Source of the DNA: an uncultured Parafilimonas sp.
GTDB taxonomy: Bacteria; Bacteroidota; Bacteroidia; Chitinophagales; Chitinophagaceae
Direction of reading: 5' to 3'
DNA: 64,000 nt
Assembly: GCA_903882935.1 (NCBI GenBank)
Contig: CAIRZB010000071.1
Span: 62,001-126,000, forward strand
Positions 10,001 to 19,268 of the stretch are shown here, in pieces. The notes under the pieces are model-generated. The model was not told where the DNA came from and did no database searches. It was given only the letters and a program-made list of their open reading frames with translations. Within the stretch, counting starts at the first letter, position 1. Each line of letters opens with the position of its first letter. The translations under genes and the position numbers were made by a program.

Positions 10001-10656
10001 CGGCCAGTGCTGGCGAACGAGCCGTCTTTGATAATGGGGCGGAACACAGACGGGCTGTTTTTTTGAACAATCTGGTTCACCGTAAGATACATATCCAAAT
10101 CGCCGTCGTTGTCGTAATCAAAAAACTCCGCCATCGTGGAAAACACCGTGTCGGCCAAGCCATACTCCTTGGCCATGTCCTCAAAATGCGGTACCCCGTC
10201 TTTGTCAACTCCTTTGTTAATGTATAAAAGGTTTTTACGCCTTTCGGGGCTGTTGTAAATGGTGGCACAAACATATATATCCATCAAACCATCGTTGTTT
10301 ATATCCACCACAGCAACGCCACGGCACCATTTACCGTTGCCGCCAACATTGGCCTTGTCGGTAACATCGTCAAAAACAAAGCCGCCCTTGTTTAGGTAAA
10401 GTTTATTGGATACGCGGTTGCCTGTAAAATAAAGGTCTTGCAGGCCATCGTTGTTAAAATCGCCCACGCCTACGCCGCCGCCGTTGTATAAATTAGTTAG
10501 GTCAAGTGGGTTAATGGAATCGTCTTCCTTTATTGTATTCTCAAAATCAATATTTGAATGCCCTGGGGTTATTTTGGTGAACAACGTTGGCTTGCTACCG
10601 CAAGAAAAAAAACAAGCGGCGATGGCCAAAAAAATAACAGTGCCAATAATTTTCAT
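7081..10656 (-). CDS. FG-GAP/VCBS-repeat lipoprotein with ASPIC/UnbV domain
   Basis: 1191 residues from the ATG at 10656, where MKIIGTVIFLAIAACFFSC gives a lipoprotein signal. A 50-residue open extension upstream looks non-coding. The chain is made of repeated beta-propeller blades, each with a calcium-binding loop such as DFNNDGLQDLYF, DINNDGLMDIYV and DYDNDGDLDMYL. An ASPIC/UnbV domain sits at about 530-605 and a second half of blades reaches the C-terminus. Such proteins occur beside SusC/SusD pairs in Bacteroidota, as here, and are thought to lie at the cell surface. Its ligand is unknown. Confidence 0.88.
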   Translation of the reverse strand: MKIIGTVIFLAIAACFFSCGSKPTLFTKITPGHSNIDFENTIKEDDSINPLDLTNLYNGGGVGVGDFNNDGLQDLYFTGNRVSNKLYLNKGGFVFDDVTDKANVGGNGKWCRGVAVVDINNDGLMDIYVCATIYNSPERRKNLLYINKGVDKDGVPHFEDMAKEYGLADTVFSTMAEFFDYDNDGDLDMYLTVNQIVQKNSPSVFRPIIKDGSFASTGRLYRNDWDPNLKHPVFTNVSKQAGITIEGFGHSATIADINNDGWKDIYVTNDFIGNDLLYINNKNGTFTERAAEYFKHTSANGMGQDIQDINNDGLADVVEVDMDPQDNFRKKMMLNAIGYQTYQNSDLYGYQYQYVRNSLQLNQGPRVNAKDSVGAPVFSEISFLGGIAETDWSWTPLVADFDNDAYRDIIVTNGYPKDVTDHDFIAFRREASDLAPKKYILEQIPEVKIKNYAFRNNGGINFSNTTVDWGLDEPSFSNGAAYVDLDNDGDLDVVVNNINGKAMLYKNTAFETKKETAHYLQVNFAAEAPNVNGLGARVELHYGQGKQQVCENTPYRGYLSTDQQGAHFGLGRDSTVDTVLVKWPDGKLQLLTNVKANQVLNVKHADAHVAYIWDLPAIATGTLFREISDSLKANIVHKEDDNIDFNIQKLLPHKLSDYSPALAVGDINGDGLDDMVMSGSYSYSAKLLTQQQNGQFATRDLLPGANHVNKMYDDRGVLLLDADGDGDLDMYIATGGYRNLANSEGYMDRLYVNDGKGNFKYDSAALPPNYASKSCARAVDIDNDGDLDIFVAGRCLPGKYPMPVSCAVYRNDSKNGKIVFTDVTASVAPGLKDVGMVCDAIWTDFNNDGWVDLMLAGEFMPIKFFKNNHGRLEPMPTGLDNQLGWWNSIVPGDFDNDGDIDYIVGNTGQNSFYRPTEQYPVRVYAKDFDKNGVFDALPSLYLPTSGEDSTLREYPAQLREQEISQMIEFRRKFPTYRAYARATMDSLLTPDELKGALILKANNFKSAYLRNDGNGQFTMVPLPVEAQFSALFGMVAEDVDGDGNLDVVINGNDYGTEVSVGRYDALNGLVLKGDGKGGFKPLSILQSGLFIPGNGKALVKLYNKQGNCLLAASQNRGPLKVFQIKQAVTPVRANKDDVSAMLTLKNGRKRKVEFNYGAGFLSQSARVINADAQVTSIEITNSKGEKRVVKF

Positions 10657-10915
10657 CGAAGCAATTTTTAAAACATCAATATTACAAAAAATTAAAAATA
10701 CGGTCAGCCATTTGGGTTCTACAGGGTTACGCTTTTTTTTAACAACCATTAGCATGTCGCTCTTTAATTTCGAGATAACAGACCATTTCTCGTTTGGCAA
10801 AAACACAAAAAAAGCGGGTTCTACTAACTAGTAAATTTAAGACAAATCCTACATGGCCAGTTGCCAACAAACCCCAACCTTTGCCCACCGTTATAAGTGC
10901 CAACAAACAATCACC

Positions 10916-12844
10916 CTACCTAATCAGCAAAACCGTACCCTGCTTGGCAACCACCTTACCCGTGGGCGACCTCATTTGCAATGTATACACGTATACGCCG
11001 GGGGGCTGCGGATTGCCGTTTATGGCTCCATCCCAACCGGCATAACTGCCTTCTGTTACAAACACCGCCTTGCCCCATCGGTTATACAAAGCCAAGCGCA
11101 CCAACTTATAACTACCAAACGGTGTTACCTGAAAATAATCGTTGTTGCCATCGCCATTGGGCGTAAAGGCATTGGGCACAAATATATCGTTGTACACCTT
11201 TACGTTTACTTGGCTGGTAACACTGCCACAACCCACCGTTGAAGCAACCATTAAGGTGTACTTGGTATCAACCGGAGGGTACACTAGCGGGGCTAAGGCC
11301 TGCGTATTGCTAATGTACTGCGCTGGCGCCCATTGGATAGCCAATGCAGTACCCGCCGCACTTGCTTTCAACTGCACGGTGTCGCCACGCAGCAATGCCA
11401 CGTCCGGCCCGGCATTGGCCTTGGGGTTTTTGTAGACAAATACCTGTACATTGGCCGAGTCTTTACAGCCGTATTCGTTGGTGCTGACAACTTTATAATC
11501 AGTGGAGTCGCCCGGCATCGCAACGGGATTGGGGATGGTATCGTTCGACAACCCCGTGGAAGGAAACCATTGGTACCTGACCGTACCAGAAGAAACGGCA
11601 GACAATTGCTCAGATGCGCCCGCGCAAATAGGGTAACCTGGTACCGCATTTAACGCTGTACCAGGAAAAACTTTGAGGTAAAATGTATCCAGTGACACAC
11701 AATTAAAATAAAACGTCTCCTTAAATGTATACAGGCCTGTATCGCTATACTTTAATTGCGGTATTACTGCCGCCGTTTGTGTGGACTGATAGCCAACCGG
11801 CCCCGTCCATAAGGTGGACAGTGCCGACGGATCAGCGGCGGGTAGTAAAAAATCCTTGCCTGTGCAACCGGTTAAGTATTGCGGTGGCGCGTGTTGTGCC
11901 ACTTGGTGCACGCTGGTTGAAATTACATTGGAATTAATACGGCAACGAACAGAGCCAATATTGCTGCTTTCTGCTATGGCAACCCTATACAACACGTTAC
12001 CAGAAAGCCGACGCGGCACAGCATAGCTCAGTGAGGTTTGCCCGGCAATATCTACCCAGGTTTTACCCGAATCGTTGCTGCTTTGCCATTGCAACGCAGG
12101 ATTATTGAAACCAGGCGCATATTGTGCCTGCATAATAAATGGGTTGGTGTAGTTTGCGCAAACATCGGCAGGGCCGGCGGAACCGTCAATCGTTGCAGTG
12201 ATGGAGGAACCACAGGGGCGGAATGTTATATCATCCAGTGCAAAAGCACTTCCACAACCTGTCGCGGGATTAATGGTTATGGCAAGAATAGCATCGTTGA
12301 CATTCTGAGGCATCAGCATCGAAAACCCGTAAAACGTCCATGTTTTATCTTCAACCAGTGGCAGAAACCCAGTGCTGTCTAACGCAAGTGTAACACCTGC
12401 AAGCGACTTTATCTCAAATTTAAGGTTGGGTAGCACAGCTTTGCCACCACATGTTAAATTGGTCATAACCCCGGTAATCCAAACGCCAAATTGATACACT
12501 GTGCTGCCGCAAAGGTCCTTTAGCGTATCGGTGTACACCGTACCGGGTGTACTTTCAGCGTTTACCAACATACAGTTACCGTTATAACCACCAGTATGGT
12601 CACCCGTTATTTTTGTCCATGTACGGGGGCCGCACCCAAAAATAAAGCCGGTGGTAGTATAAGTGCCGGGCGAAGGGCAACCCCCTATGTACGTGTAGGA
12701 ACTTTTATAAGCGGGTAGCACATAATGCCCAGCGCCAAAGGTCTCATTCAGTATGGGGTCACCCAAGCTGCCATTGCACAGCTGCGCCGCAGCATTATCC
12801 GGCGTCAACATTACAAACAATAAAGCCGCTACAACTAACTTCAT
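10916..12844 (-). CDS. Secreted protein with type IX secretion C-terminal sorting domain (CHU_C)
   Basis: 642 residues from the first ATG (12844); an in-frame TTG lies 42 bases upstream. A signal peptide ends near NAAAQ. The middle contains an Ig/PKD-like series, with phrases such as LQWQSSNDSGKTWVDIAGQT and RYQWFPSTGLSND. The last 85 residues, starting at DIFVPNAFTPNGDGNND and ending VLLIR, are the gliding-motility-associated type B sorting domain that directs export through the Por/type IX system. The protein is probably exported to the cell surface or medium. The active part is not recognised and could be adhesive. Confidence 0.88.
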   Translation of the reverse strand: MKLVVAALLFVMLTPDNAAAQLCNGSLGDPILNETFGAGHYVLPAYKSSYTYIGGCPSPGTYTTTGFIFGCGPRTWTKITGDHTGGYNGNCMLVNAESTPGTVYTDTLKDLCGSTVYQFGVWITGVMTNLTCGGKAVLPNLKFEIKSLAGVTLALDSTGFLPLVEDKTWTFYGFSMLMPQNVNDAILAITINPATGCGSAFALDDITFRPCGSSITATIDGSAGPADVCANYTNPFIMQAQYAPGFNNPALQWQSSNDSGKTWVDIAGQTSLSYAVPRRLSGNVLYRVAIAESSNIGSVRCRINSNVISTSVHQVAQHAPPQYLTGCTGKDFLLPAADPSALSTLWTGPVGYQSTQTAAVIPQLKYSDTGLYTFKETFYFNCVSLDTFYLKVFPGTALNAVPGYPICAGASEQLSAVSSGTVRYQWFPSTGLSNDTIPNPVAMPGDSTDYKVVSTNEYGCKDSANVQVFVYKNPKANAGPDVALLRGDTVQLKASAAGTALAIQWAPAQYISNTQALAPLVYPPVDTKYTLMVASTVGCGSVTSQVNVKVYNDIFVPNAFTPNGDGNNDYFQVTPFGSYKLVRLALYNRWGKAVFVTEGSYAGWDGAINGNPQPPGVYVYTLQMRSPTGKVVAKQGTVLLIR

Positions 12845-12970
12845 AATAATTATTGCTATTAATTTAAAGTTGCCATTTTTTTTCAAAATAGCCCCATCTC
12901 ACAAAACTTGGCAAACGCCCGCACCACAAGCATACCACCAACTCGTCAGCCCAACTAATAAACAACAACA

Positions 12971-13004
12971 AAGGGCAGGGTAAAATATTACCCTGCCCCT
13001 TGTT
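12971..13004 (-). terminator. Terminator after the SusCD operon
   Basis: GGGCAGGGTAA (12973-12983) pairs with TTACCCTGCCC (12988-12998) around a short AT loop. The minus-strand side continues into TTTGTTGTTGTT. It lies 30-60 bases past the SusD stop. Confidence 0.75.
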
Positions 13005-13032
13005 AAAGAATTGAAAACTAATCTATTAAAAA

Positions 13033-14808
13033 TTAATAACCAGGATTCTGAACAAGGCGTTTCTTCCCGTCTGAATTCACGTTATCAATTTCACTTTGTG
13101 GAATTGGGTAGTGTTCGTTTTTACCGGCAGTCCAATGTGCATTCTTTTTCAAAGGCATAATAGCCCTAAACCTGTCGTAATAGGCATTTAAAACAGTGCC
13201 TGCAATGCCCCACCTTACTAAGTCGAAGAAACGGTGGCCTTCCATTGACAGTTCAATCCTACGCTCATGATAAATAGCCTCCAAAGCATACGCTTGGCTT
13301 GGGAACGAAGTATACAAACCAATCTTATAATTGTCGGCAGGTGTAGTTTGTGTTTTGTAATTGGAGTTAGCAGGATCATAATCACTGTTCATGTAAACCC
13401 AACCGGTTGGGTCGGCAGCCCTTGCACGTACTTGGTTTACATAAGCCATAGCAGCATTCAGGTCGCCAGCTTGTGCGGCACATTCTGCTGCCCATAATAT
13501 AACATCTGAAAAACGGATGATGTTAACGTTATTGGCAGTAAGCTCTGTAGGTGCCCAATAAGCGCTACCGTTGTCTGTGAAATTTTTCTGTGAAGCTGCG
13601 TATACATCTTTCTTTGGGCTAAAGTGGCCGTCAGCACCAGGGTTCCTTATCCAAGAATCGCCGGGGTGCAAACCCCAATCTAAGTATGGGATGCCTTTAC
13701 GGCCTATCGCCCAGTCAATCCTTGGGTCAAGTGTACCAACATAAGGCGTAGTTGGGTCACTCACATTCAACCCTTGGAAGTATGTATCCAACAAAGGCAA
13801 ACCTGTAACTGCATCAGTTTTATAAGCATTGGCAAGATCCTGAGAAGGATTATAAAAACCGCAGCAAGCACCTGGGCCGCCAGTGTACGGGAAGTTTAAG
13901 ATATCGCCATAGTTACCATTAGGATCTCCACCCCAGTCAACAGATGAACCATCTTGAACAGAAGTTTGTGCTGCAAATACTGACTCTGGGCTATTTTTTT
14001 GCGCAGGGTTAAAGTTGGAGAAATAGTGTGGCATCAATGCATATTTATCACCTTTGGCAGTTTTACCATTGGCAATAATATCCTGTAGCAATGTATAAGC
14101 TGCTGCATATTTTTGCTGGAACATGTACACCTTGGCTAATAATGCTTTGGCTGCCCAAACATTAGCCCTACCTACTTCACCAGTGCTTGACCAGTTGTCA
14201 GGCAAGTTAGCAACAGCATAGTTTAAATCAGCCTCAATATTAGGCCAAACTGGAGTAGTGTTGGTAAAATTAATGTTGCTGGGGCTTATGTTTTCATCTA
14301 CCCATACAATTTGCCCGAACATTTTTTCCGCCTCAAAATGGTAAAACGCACGTAAAAACTTAACCTGGGCAGCAATAGAAGCCGAGTCAGTTATGCCAGT
14401 GGCTATACGCATTACTTTTAGTACATCATTACTACGTTGTATGCCTGAGTAAAGAAGCGACCATTTTTGCGGTAAAGAACCATTGGTTGGCAATATTGTC
14501 CAATCTTCAATTGAAGCAAAATCTGCCACGTCAGAAGGGTCAGAACCTTTGTTGGCATCATCAGATGCAACACCACCCCAGCCCCAGTTAGAAGCACCGG
14601 AGGCAAAACCATCTCCGGCAGCACCTTCACCGTCAACCAATGAATAAGCTCCGATCAGCAAACCCTGTACACCAACCTCATTGGCCAATATTGACGGGCT
14701 TAACGTACCCAAGGGCGGCTTATTGAGGAAGCTCTTGCTACAGGCAGCAATCACCAGGAAAAGCACCAGCGACACTGGAATTAAAAATTTATAATTTATC
14801 TTTTTCAT
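13033..14808 (-). CDS. SusD/RagB-type glycan-binding lipoprotein
   Basis: 591 residues. The lipoprotein signal ends at the Cys in VIAACS (about residue 23), followed by KSFLNKPPLGTLSPS, the usual SusD opening. The TPR-rich core includes GIQRSNDVLKVM and FLRAFYHFEAEKMFG. The C-terminus has VNQVRARA, ERRIELSMEGHRFFDLVRWG and NPGY, all typical of the family. SusD caps the SusC transporter on the cell surface and binds the incoming oligosaccharide. It starts 23 bases after SusC, in the same operon. No hydrolase is in the operon, so the substrate is unknown. Confidence 0.96.
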   Translation of the reverse strand: MKKINYKFLIPVSLVLFLVIAACSKSFLNKPPLGTLSPSILANEVGVQGLLIGAYSLVDGEGAAGDGFASGASNWGWGGVASDDANKGSDPSDVADFASIEDWTILPTNGSLPQKWSLLYSGIQRSNDVLKVMRIATGITDSASIAAQVKFLRAFYHFEAEKMFGQIVWVDENISPSNINFTNTTPVWPNIEADLNYAVANLPDNWSSTGEVGRANVWAAKALLAKVYMFQQKYAAAYTLLQDIIANGKTAKGDKYALMPHYFSNFNPAQKNSPESVFAAQTSVQDGSSVDWGGDPNGNYGDILNFPYTGGPGACCGFYNPSQDLANAYKTDAVTGLPLLDTYFQGLNVSDPTTPYVGTLDPRIDWAIGRKGIPYLDWGLHPGDSWIRNPGADGHFSPKKDVYAASQKNFTDNGSAYWAPTELTANNVNIIRFSDVILWAAECAAQAGDLNAAMAYVNQVRARAADPTGWVYMNSDYDPANSNYKTQTTPADNYKIGLYTSFPSQAYALEAIYHERRIELSMEGHRFFDLVRWGIAGTVLNAYYDRFRAIMPLKKNAHWTAGKNEHYPIPQSEIDNVNSDGKKRLVQNPGY

Positions 14809-14831
14809 ATAGTCTAATAAATTAGTAAGTA

Positions 14832-17800
14832 TTAAAAATTAAGGTTAACGCCTACAAGGTAAGCCGGTGTGTGCGGGTAGTTACCTTGGTCAATGCCGAA
14901 CTGCCTTGTGTTGTTTAAGTCACTGCTCTGCAACTCAGGGTCTAAGCCTTTGTACCCTGTGATGGTAAACAGATTGGCTGCCTGTACATAAATTCTGAAA
15001 TGGTCAATACCAGCTTTTGCAAGCACTTTAGAAGGCACTGTATAACCAACCTGCATTTGCCTGCAACGGAAATAAGAACCCTTGCTTATAAAGTAGCTGC
15101 TTGTTGACTGGTCAGTGCTAAAGCCACCTGTTGTACGCAACAAGGGTATATTGCTGCTCGTGTTAGTTGGTGTCCAAGCATTGGTAGCCACTTCTCTTCT
15201 AATACCACCTTTGAAGAAGTCAGGGAAATCAGTGTAATATAAAGTTTGGTTGTAGATATCACCGCCTTGTGAGCCAAAGAAGAAGGCAGCAAAATCAAGA
15301 TTCTTGTAGCTGAAAGAAAGGTTTACACCATATGTAAAGTTGGGGTTGGGGTCTCCAATCCAAGTTCTGTCGCTTGCATCTATTTTGCCGTCACCATTTA
15401 CATCATGGTATTTCAACACACCAGGTATGGCATCTGGCTGTGTAGCCGATTTTGCAACATCCGCAGCATCTTTAAAAATACCATCTACTTTATAACCAAA
15501 GAACGCACCGAAAGGATGGCCTACCGCATAACGGTTAACAATAACGTTTCTGATAGTATAGCCATCAAAATAACCTGATCCAGGGATAGATACGATTTTA
15601 TTTTTGTATGAAGTGATGTTAGCACTGATATCAAATTTAAAATCCCTGCTTACTGTACCGTGGTAAGTAGCACTCAGTTCAAGACCAGTATTTTGGTTGT
15701 CGGCTATGTTAACCTGTGGAAGGCTCGCATCACCCACTGCTAACACGTCATATTGCGGACCAGATGCCTGATAAAACAAACCGCTTACTTTTTTCTTAAA
15801 CCACTCAACAGTAACATCCAATTTATTATTTAACAAAGTGGCATCAAAACCAAAGTTGGTAATAATATCACCTTCCCATGAAGTACTCTTGTTACCGATA
15901 TTGCTTCTGTAAAAGCCAGCATAAGGGTTTGTACTGTTACCAAAGATATCGTAGGCTGATTTACCAGACCTTGTAGAATAAAGGTTTAATGGGTTTGTGG
16001 CATTTACGTTGCCAGAAGTACCCAGCTTACCCCAACTACCGCGTAATTTTAAGTCGTTGATCCAAGAAACCCTCTTCAGAAAACTTTCTTGAGAAATTCT
16101 CCATGCAGCAGATACACCGGGGAAGTAACCAGTGTTATAAGCAGGGTCAAACACAGATGCTTGGTCACGACGCAAAGTTGCATTTAATAGGTATTTGCCT
16201 GCGTAAGCATATTCCAATTTTGCAAATTGAGACCAAAAAGTGCTTTGGTAGGCACCACCGGCGTTTGATTGTGTGCCGGTACCTGCGTTTATCACCCAAT
16301 AGTTGGGATCCTGTGAGAAGTAGTTACTTCTTGTGGCACTTACGTTTCTGCCGTAGTAAGATACTGCTTCAGTACCTAACAATACTTTTACATTGTGTTT
16401 GCCAAAAGTATTTCCGTAAGTTAACGTGTTTGTATAAGTCCAGCTTGAATTGTAACTAGAACCTTCACTAAACGAGTTGGTACCTGTATTGCCTTCCGCG
16501 TTTTCGTAAGCAACATAGTTAAAGTTGTAAGAATACCCGTTGTCGATAACACCGCCAAACTGGGTACGTACAGTAAAATGTTTTAGGAAATCAACTTCGG
16601 CAAATACATTACCGGTTATGTCCCAAGTGTTGTTCTTGTTGTCTTTTGTACGGTATAAATCAGCATATGGGTTATGTGCATTACCCAAATCCTGTGATTT
16701 TGTGCCAGCAAAATTGCCTTTAATATCATATACCGGGATGATTTCATCCTCACGGAAAGCCACACTGAAAGGGCTACCTTCACCCTGGTTACCATATATT
16801 GGGTTGGTTTTGTAGAAGATGTAAGCATTTTCACCAACGCGTATATGATCTTTAATATTAAACTGGGTATTAGACCTTACTGCATATCTTTTTAGGAACT
16901 GGTAATCTGCAATACCCTGTTGGTTAAGGTAGTTAAATGAAAAGAAGTAAGAACTTTTGTCGGAACCTGAACTAACCGACAAATTATGGCTTTGTGTAGC
17001 TGGATTTTGGGTAATGGTGTTATACCAGTTTGTACCCGTTTTGTTAGCCAAAGTTATTTGGTTACTATTGATATCATAGGGTGCAGAACCGGCAGTAGCG
17101 GAACCCGTAGGTGTAATATAGTTAGGCAGAACGGGGTTTACGCCAGTACCATATTGTTTGCTGCCCCATGTTGGGTCACCAAAATTTACGCCCGAGTTAA
17201 TTTTAGCCTGCCAAGTGGCATTTGCTTCCTGCGTTGGGTTAGCCATATCGAAGCCTGGGCCGCGGGTGGTTACACCATAATAGGCATCATATGATACTAC
17301 GGCTTTACCACTTTTACCTTTTTTAGTGGTAACGATGATTACACCGTTTGCACCAGCCACACCGTAAATGGCGGCAGAGGCATCTTTCAATACCTGTACG
17401 CTTTCGATGTCAGCAGAGTTAATGTTATGTAAGTCACCACGAACACCGTCAACAATAATCAAAGGGTTATTGTTGTTGAATGTGGTTATACCCCTGATGC
17501 GGATTTCACTCGCAGCACCCGGCTGGCCTGAAGAAATAACTGTAAGACCAGAAGCGCGGCCTTGTAATGCTTCTTCACCAGAACCCACCGGCATTTGTTT
17601 AAGGTCTTTAACATTCACTACAGATACCGCACCGGTAATTTCCTTTTTCTTTTGTGCGGTGTAACCTGTAACTACAATGGCATCCAAATCGGATGTTGTT
17701 TCCTGTAAAATAACACTCACAGGACCTGCGCCAATAGCTACATCCTGGTTGGCGAAACCAACAGAACTAACCGTTAACACTGTTTTGCCGGCTGGCACTG

Positions 17801-18005
17801 AAATTGTAAACGCACCTGCTACATCGGTGGCTGTGGCAACATTAGTGCCTTTAACTGTAACTGTAGCAAACGCAACAGGCTGGCTTGTTTTTGCGGCGGT
17901 AACCGTACCGGATACCTTTTTTTGCGCAAACAAGGTGCCTGTCATGAACACGAGAAGAAGTGCTGTACATAGGCGTACAGACAAGCGATCGCATTTTTGT
18001 CTCAT
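14832..18005 (-). CDS. SusC/RagA-type TonB-linked outer membrane transporter
   Basis: 1057 residues. A signal peptide (ends GTLFAQ) precedes a carboxypeptidase-D-like regulatory domain (about 30-110). The plug domain follows, with the SusC signature DAIVVTGYTAQKKKEITGAVS at its start and RIRGITTFNNNNPLIIVDG near 165. A 22-strand barrel region extends to the C-terminal LVGVNLNF. The protein takes up large ligands, usually oligosaccharides, using TonB energy. It is the first gene of a two-gene operon with SusD. A promoter-like pair and a palindrome lie just upstream. Confidence 0.96.
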   Translation of the reverse strand: MRQKCDRLSVRLCTALLLVFMTGTLFAQKKVSGTVTAAKTSQPVAFATVTVKGTNVATATDVAGAFTISVPAGKTVLTVSSVGFANQDVAIGAGPVSVILQETTSDLDAIVVTGYTAQKKKEITGAVSVVNVKDLKQMPVGSGEEALQGRASGLTVISSGQPGAASEIRIRGITTFNNNNPLIIVDGVRGDLHNINSADIESVQVLKDASAAIYGVAGANGVIIVTTKKGKSGKAVVSYDAYYGVTTRGPGFDMANPTQEANATWQAKINSGVNFGDPTWGSKQYGTGVNPVLPNYITPTGSATAGSAPYDINSNQITLANKTGTNWYNTITQNPATQSHNLSVSSGSDKSSYFFSFNYLNQQGIADYQFLKRYAVRSNTQFNIKDHIRVGENAYIFYKTNPIYGNQGEGSPFSVAFREDEIIPVYDIKGNFAGTKSQDLGNAHNPYADLYRTKDNKNNTWDITGNVFAEVDFLKHFTVRTQFGGVIDNGYSYNFNYVAYENAEGNTGTNSFSEGSSYNSSWTYTNTLTYGNTFGKHNVKVLLGTEAVSYYGRNVSATRSNYFSQDPNYWVINAGTGTQSNAGGAYQSTFWSQFAKLEYAYAGKYLLNATLRRDQASVFDPAYNTGYFPGVSAAWRISQESFLKRVSWINDLKLRGSWGKLGTSGNVNATNPLNLYSTRSGKSAYDIFGNSTNPYAGFYRSNIGNKSTSWEGDIITNFGFDATLLNNKLDVTVEWFKKKVSGLFYQASGPQYDVLAVGDASLPQVNIADNQNTGLELSATYHGTVSRDFKFDISANITSYKNKIVSIPGSGYFDGYTIRNVIVNRYAVGHPFGAFFGYKVDGIFKDAADVAKSATQPDAIPGVLKYHDVNGDGKIDASDRTWIGDPNPNFTYGVNLSFSYKNLDFAAFFFGSQGGDIYNQTLYYTDFPDFFKGGIRREVATNAWTPTNTSSNIPLLRTTGGFSTDQSTSSYFISKGSYFRCRQMQVGYTVPSKVLAKAGIDHFRIYVQAANLFTITGYKGLDPELQSSDLNNTRQFGIDQGNYPHTPAYLVGVNLNF

Positions 18006-18044
18006 AAGCGGGCGAGTTTGGTAGTTTGATAATTTAAAACGCGA

Positions 18045-18077
18045 TAAAATTAACTATTTGTTATGTGAAAATTCAAA
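18045..18077 (-). promoter_or_regulatory. Candidate promoter of the susC-susD operon
   Basis: On the minus strand TTTG (18074-18077) and TAATTTTA (18045-18052) are separated by 21 bases. The -7 box differs from TAnnTTTG by one base, as in the RDD promoter. The start codon lies about 40 bases downstream. Confidence 0.45.
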
Positions 18078-18110
18078 AAAAACTTTAACTTTTTTTTGTT
18101 TGTGTAATAA

Positions 18111-18131
18111 ATACACATTATAAATGTGTAT
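18111..18131. promoter_or_regulatory. Palindrome upstream of the susC promoter, possible operator
   Basis: ATACACAT (18111-18118) and ATGTGTAT (18124-18131) form a perfect inverted repeat around 5 bases. It lies about 35 bases upstream of the -33 box. A similar half, TACATATTAAATGT, follows at 18136-18149. An activator site fits this position, but no regulator gene is adjacent. Confidence 0.35.
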
Positions 18132-18181
18132 GTTATACATATTAAATGTGGCGAATAATATTACCTGATACACGTAAATTA

Positions 18182-19084
18182 TTAACCCAGGTTGTTAAAT
18201 TGATTGGCAAAATTAACATTGGCATTGGGCTGCCATGCTATAGTAGGGTCTTTCTTAAACCAGGTAAGCTGGCGTTTGGCATATTGGCGGGTGTTTTGTT
18301 TAATTTGGTCTACAGCTTGCGTTAGGGTGCAGTTACCGTCAAAAAAACTAAACAGCTCCTTATAACCAACTGTTTGCAAGGCATTTTCTTGGCGTTGTGG
18401 CAGCATTGCACGTGCCTCGTCCAGTAACCCGTTTTGCATCATGCCATCCACACGCTGGTTAATATTATTATATAATACTTCCCGGTTAAGGGCAATACCC
18501 AGCTTTACTATGTTAAAAGGCCGCAGGGTTGGCTGCTTTTTTTGAAAAGATGTAATTGACCTGCCCGTGGCCAGCTTCACCTCCAAGGCGCGCATGAGGC
18601 GTTGGGGGTTTTGGGTTTCACCCACTGCCCAAAAAACAGGGTCATTCTCCTGCACTTGTTGCTGCAACCAACTCAGTCCATTTTTTTTGTAGAGGCTAAT
18701 GGTTGTTTCCCTAAGCTTTTCTTCAACATCGGGTATCTCATCCAGCCCCTCACAAAATGCCTTGATATACAATCCGGTACCGCCAACCATTACGGCATAT
18801 TTATTGTTTGCGAAAATTTCGTTAACAGCCTGTAAAGCGTAGTTTTCAAACACTTGTGCATTTACTACATCGTGTATAGAGTGGGAGTTGATGAAATAAT
18901 GCTTCACCTCTTGCAGCTCTGCCTCAGTGGGCTTGGCAACGCCTACCCCCAGTTCACGGAAACACTGCCTTGAATCTGCAGAGATGATGGACGTGTTAAA
19001 ATGCTTGGCCAACTGCAGCGACAGAGCGGTTTTACCGCTGGCAGTGGGGCCTACTATTATGAAAACGGTACCCGCACCGTCCAT
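18182..19084 (-). CDS. miaA: tRNA dimethylallyltransferase MiaA
   Basis: 300 residues from the ATG at 19084. The enzyme transfers a dimethylallyl group to A37 of tRNAs that read codons starting with U. The P-loop GPTASGKTALS is at about 11-21, followed by ISADSRQ, which binds substrate. GGTGLYIKA, the insert region and RQYAKRQLTWFKKD near the C-terminus are family hallmarks. Another ATG at 19150 would add 22 residues (Gly-rich, LQGTPLGGGEGTSGG), but that stretch is encoded by a low-complexity repeat and the P-loop normally lies within the first 20 residues. The downstream start is therefore preferred. Confidence 0.95.
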   Translation of the reverse strand: MDGAGTVFIIVGPTASGKTALSLQLAKHFNTSIISADSRQCFRELGVGVAKPTEAELQEVKHYFINSHSIHDVVNAQVFENYALQAVNEIFANNKYAVMVGGTGLYIKAFCEGLDEIPDVEEKLRETTISLYKKNGLSWLQQQVQENDPVFWAVGETQNPQRLMRALEVKLATGRSITSFQKKQPTLRPFNIVKLGIALNREVLYNNINQRVDGMMQNGLLDEARAMLPQRQENALQTVGYKELFSFFDGNCTLTQAVDQIKQNTRQYAKRQLTWFKKDPTIAWQPNANVNFANQFNNLG

Positions 19085-19085
19085 G

Positions 19086-19135
19086 CCACCTCCGCTTGTA
19101 CCCTCTCCGCCCCCTAAAGGGGTACCTTGAAGCCG
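19086..19135. repeat. C-rich palindromic repeat between two possible miaA starts
   Basis: This stretch holds CCCTCTCCGCCCCCTAAAGG and a GGTAC..GTACC-type arm. It resembles C-rich repeats common between genes in this phylum. It supports the downstream miaA start. Confidence 0.4.
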
Positions 19136-19268
19136 GTTTATAAAATCCATCTACGTAAATAATTCAATTTAAAATAAACATCGTTTTAGGTGTTCAGCCA
19201 TCACTCAAAACTGGCAGTGTGTCTTCAATAATAACAATCCACCCTGTTCTTCTATTTGTTCAACACTA

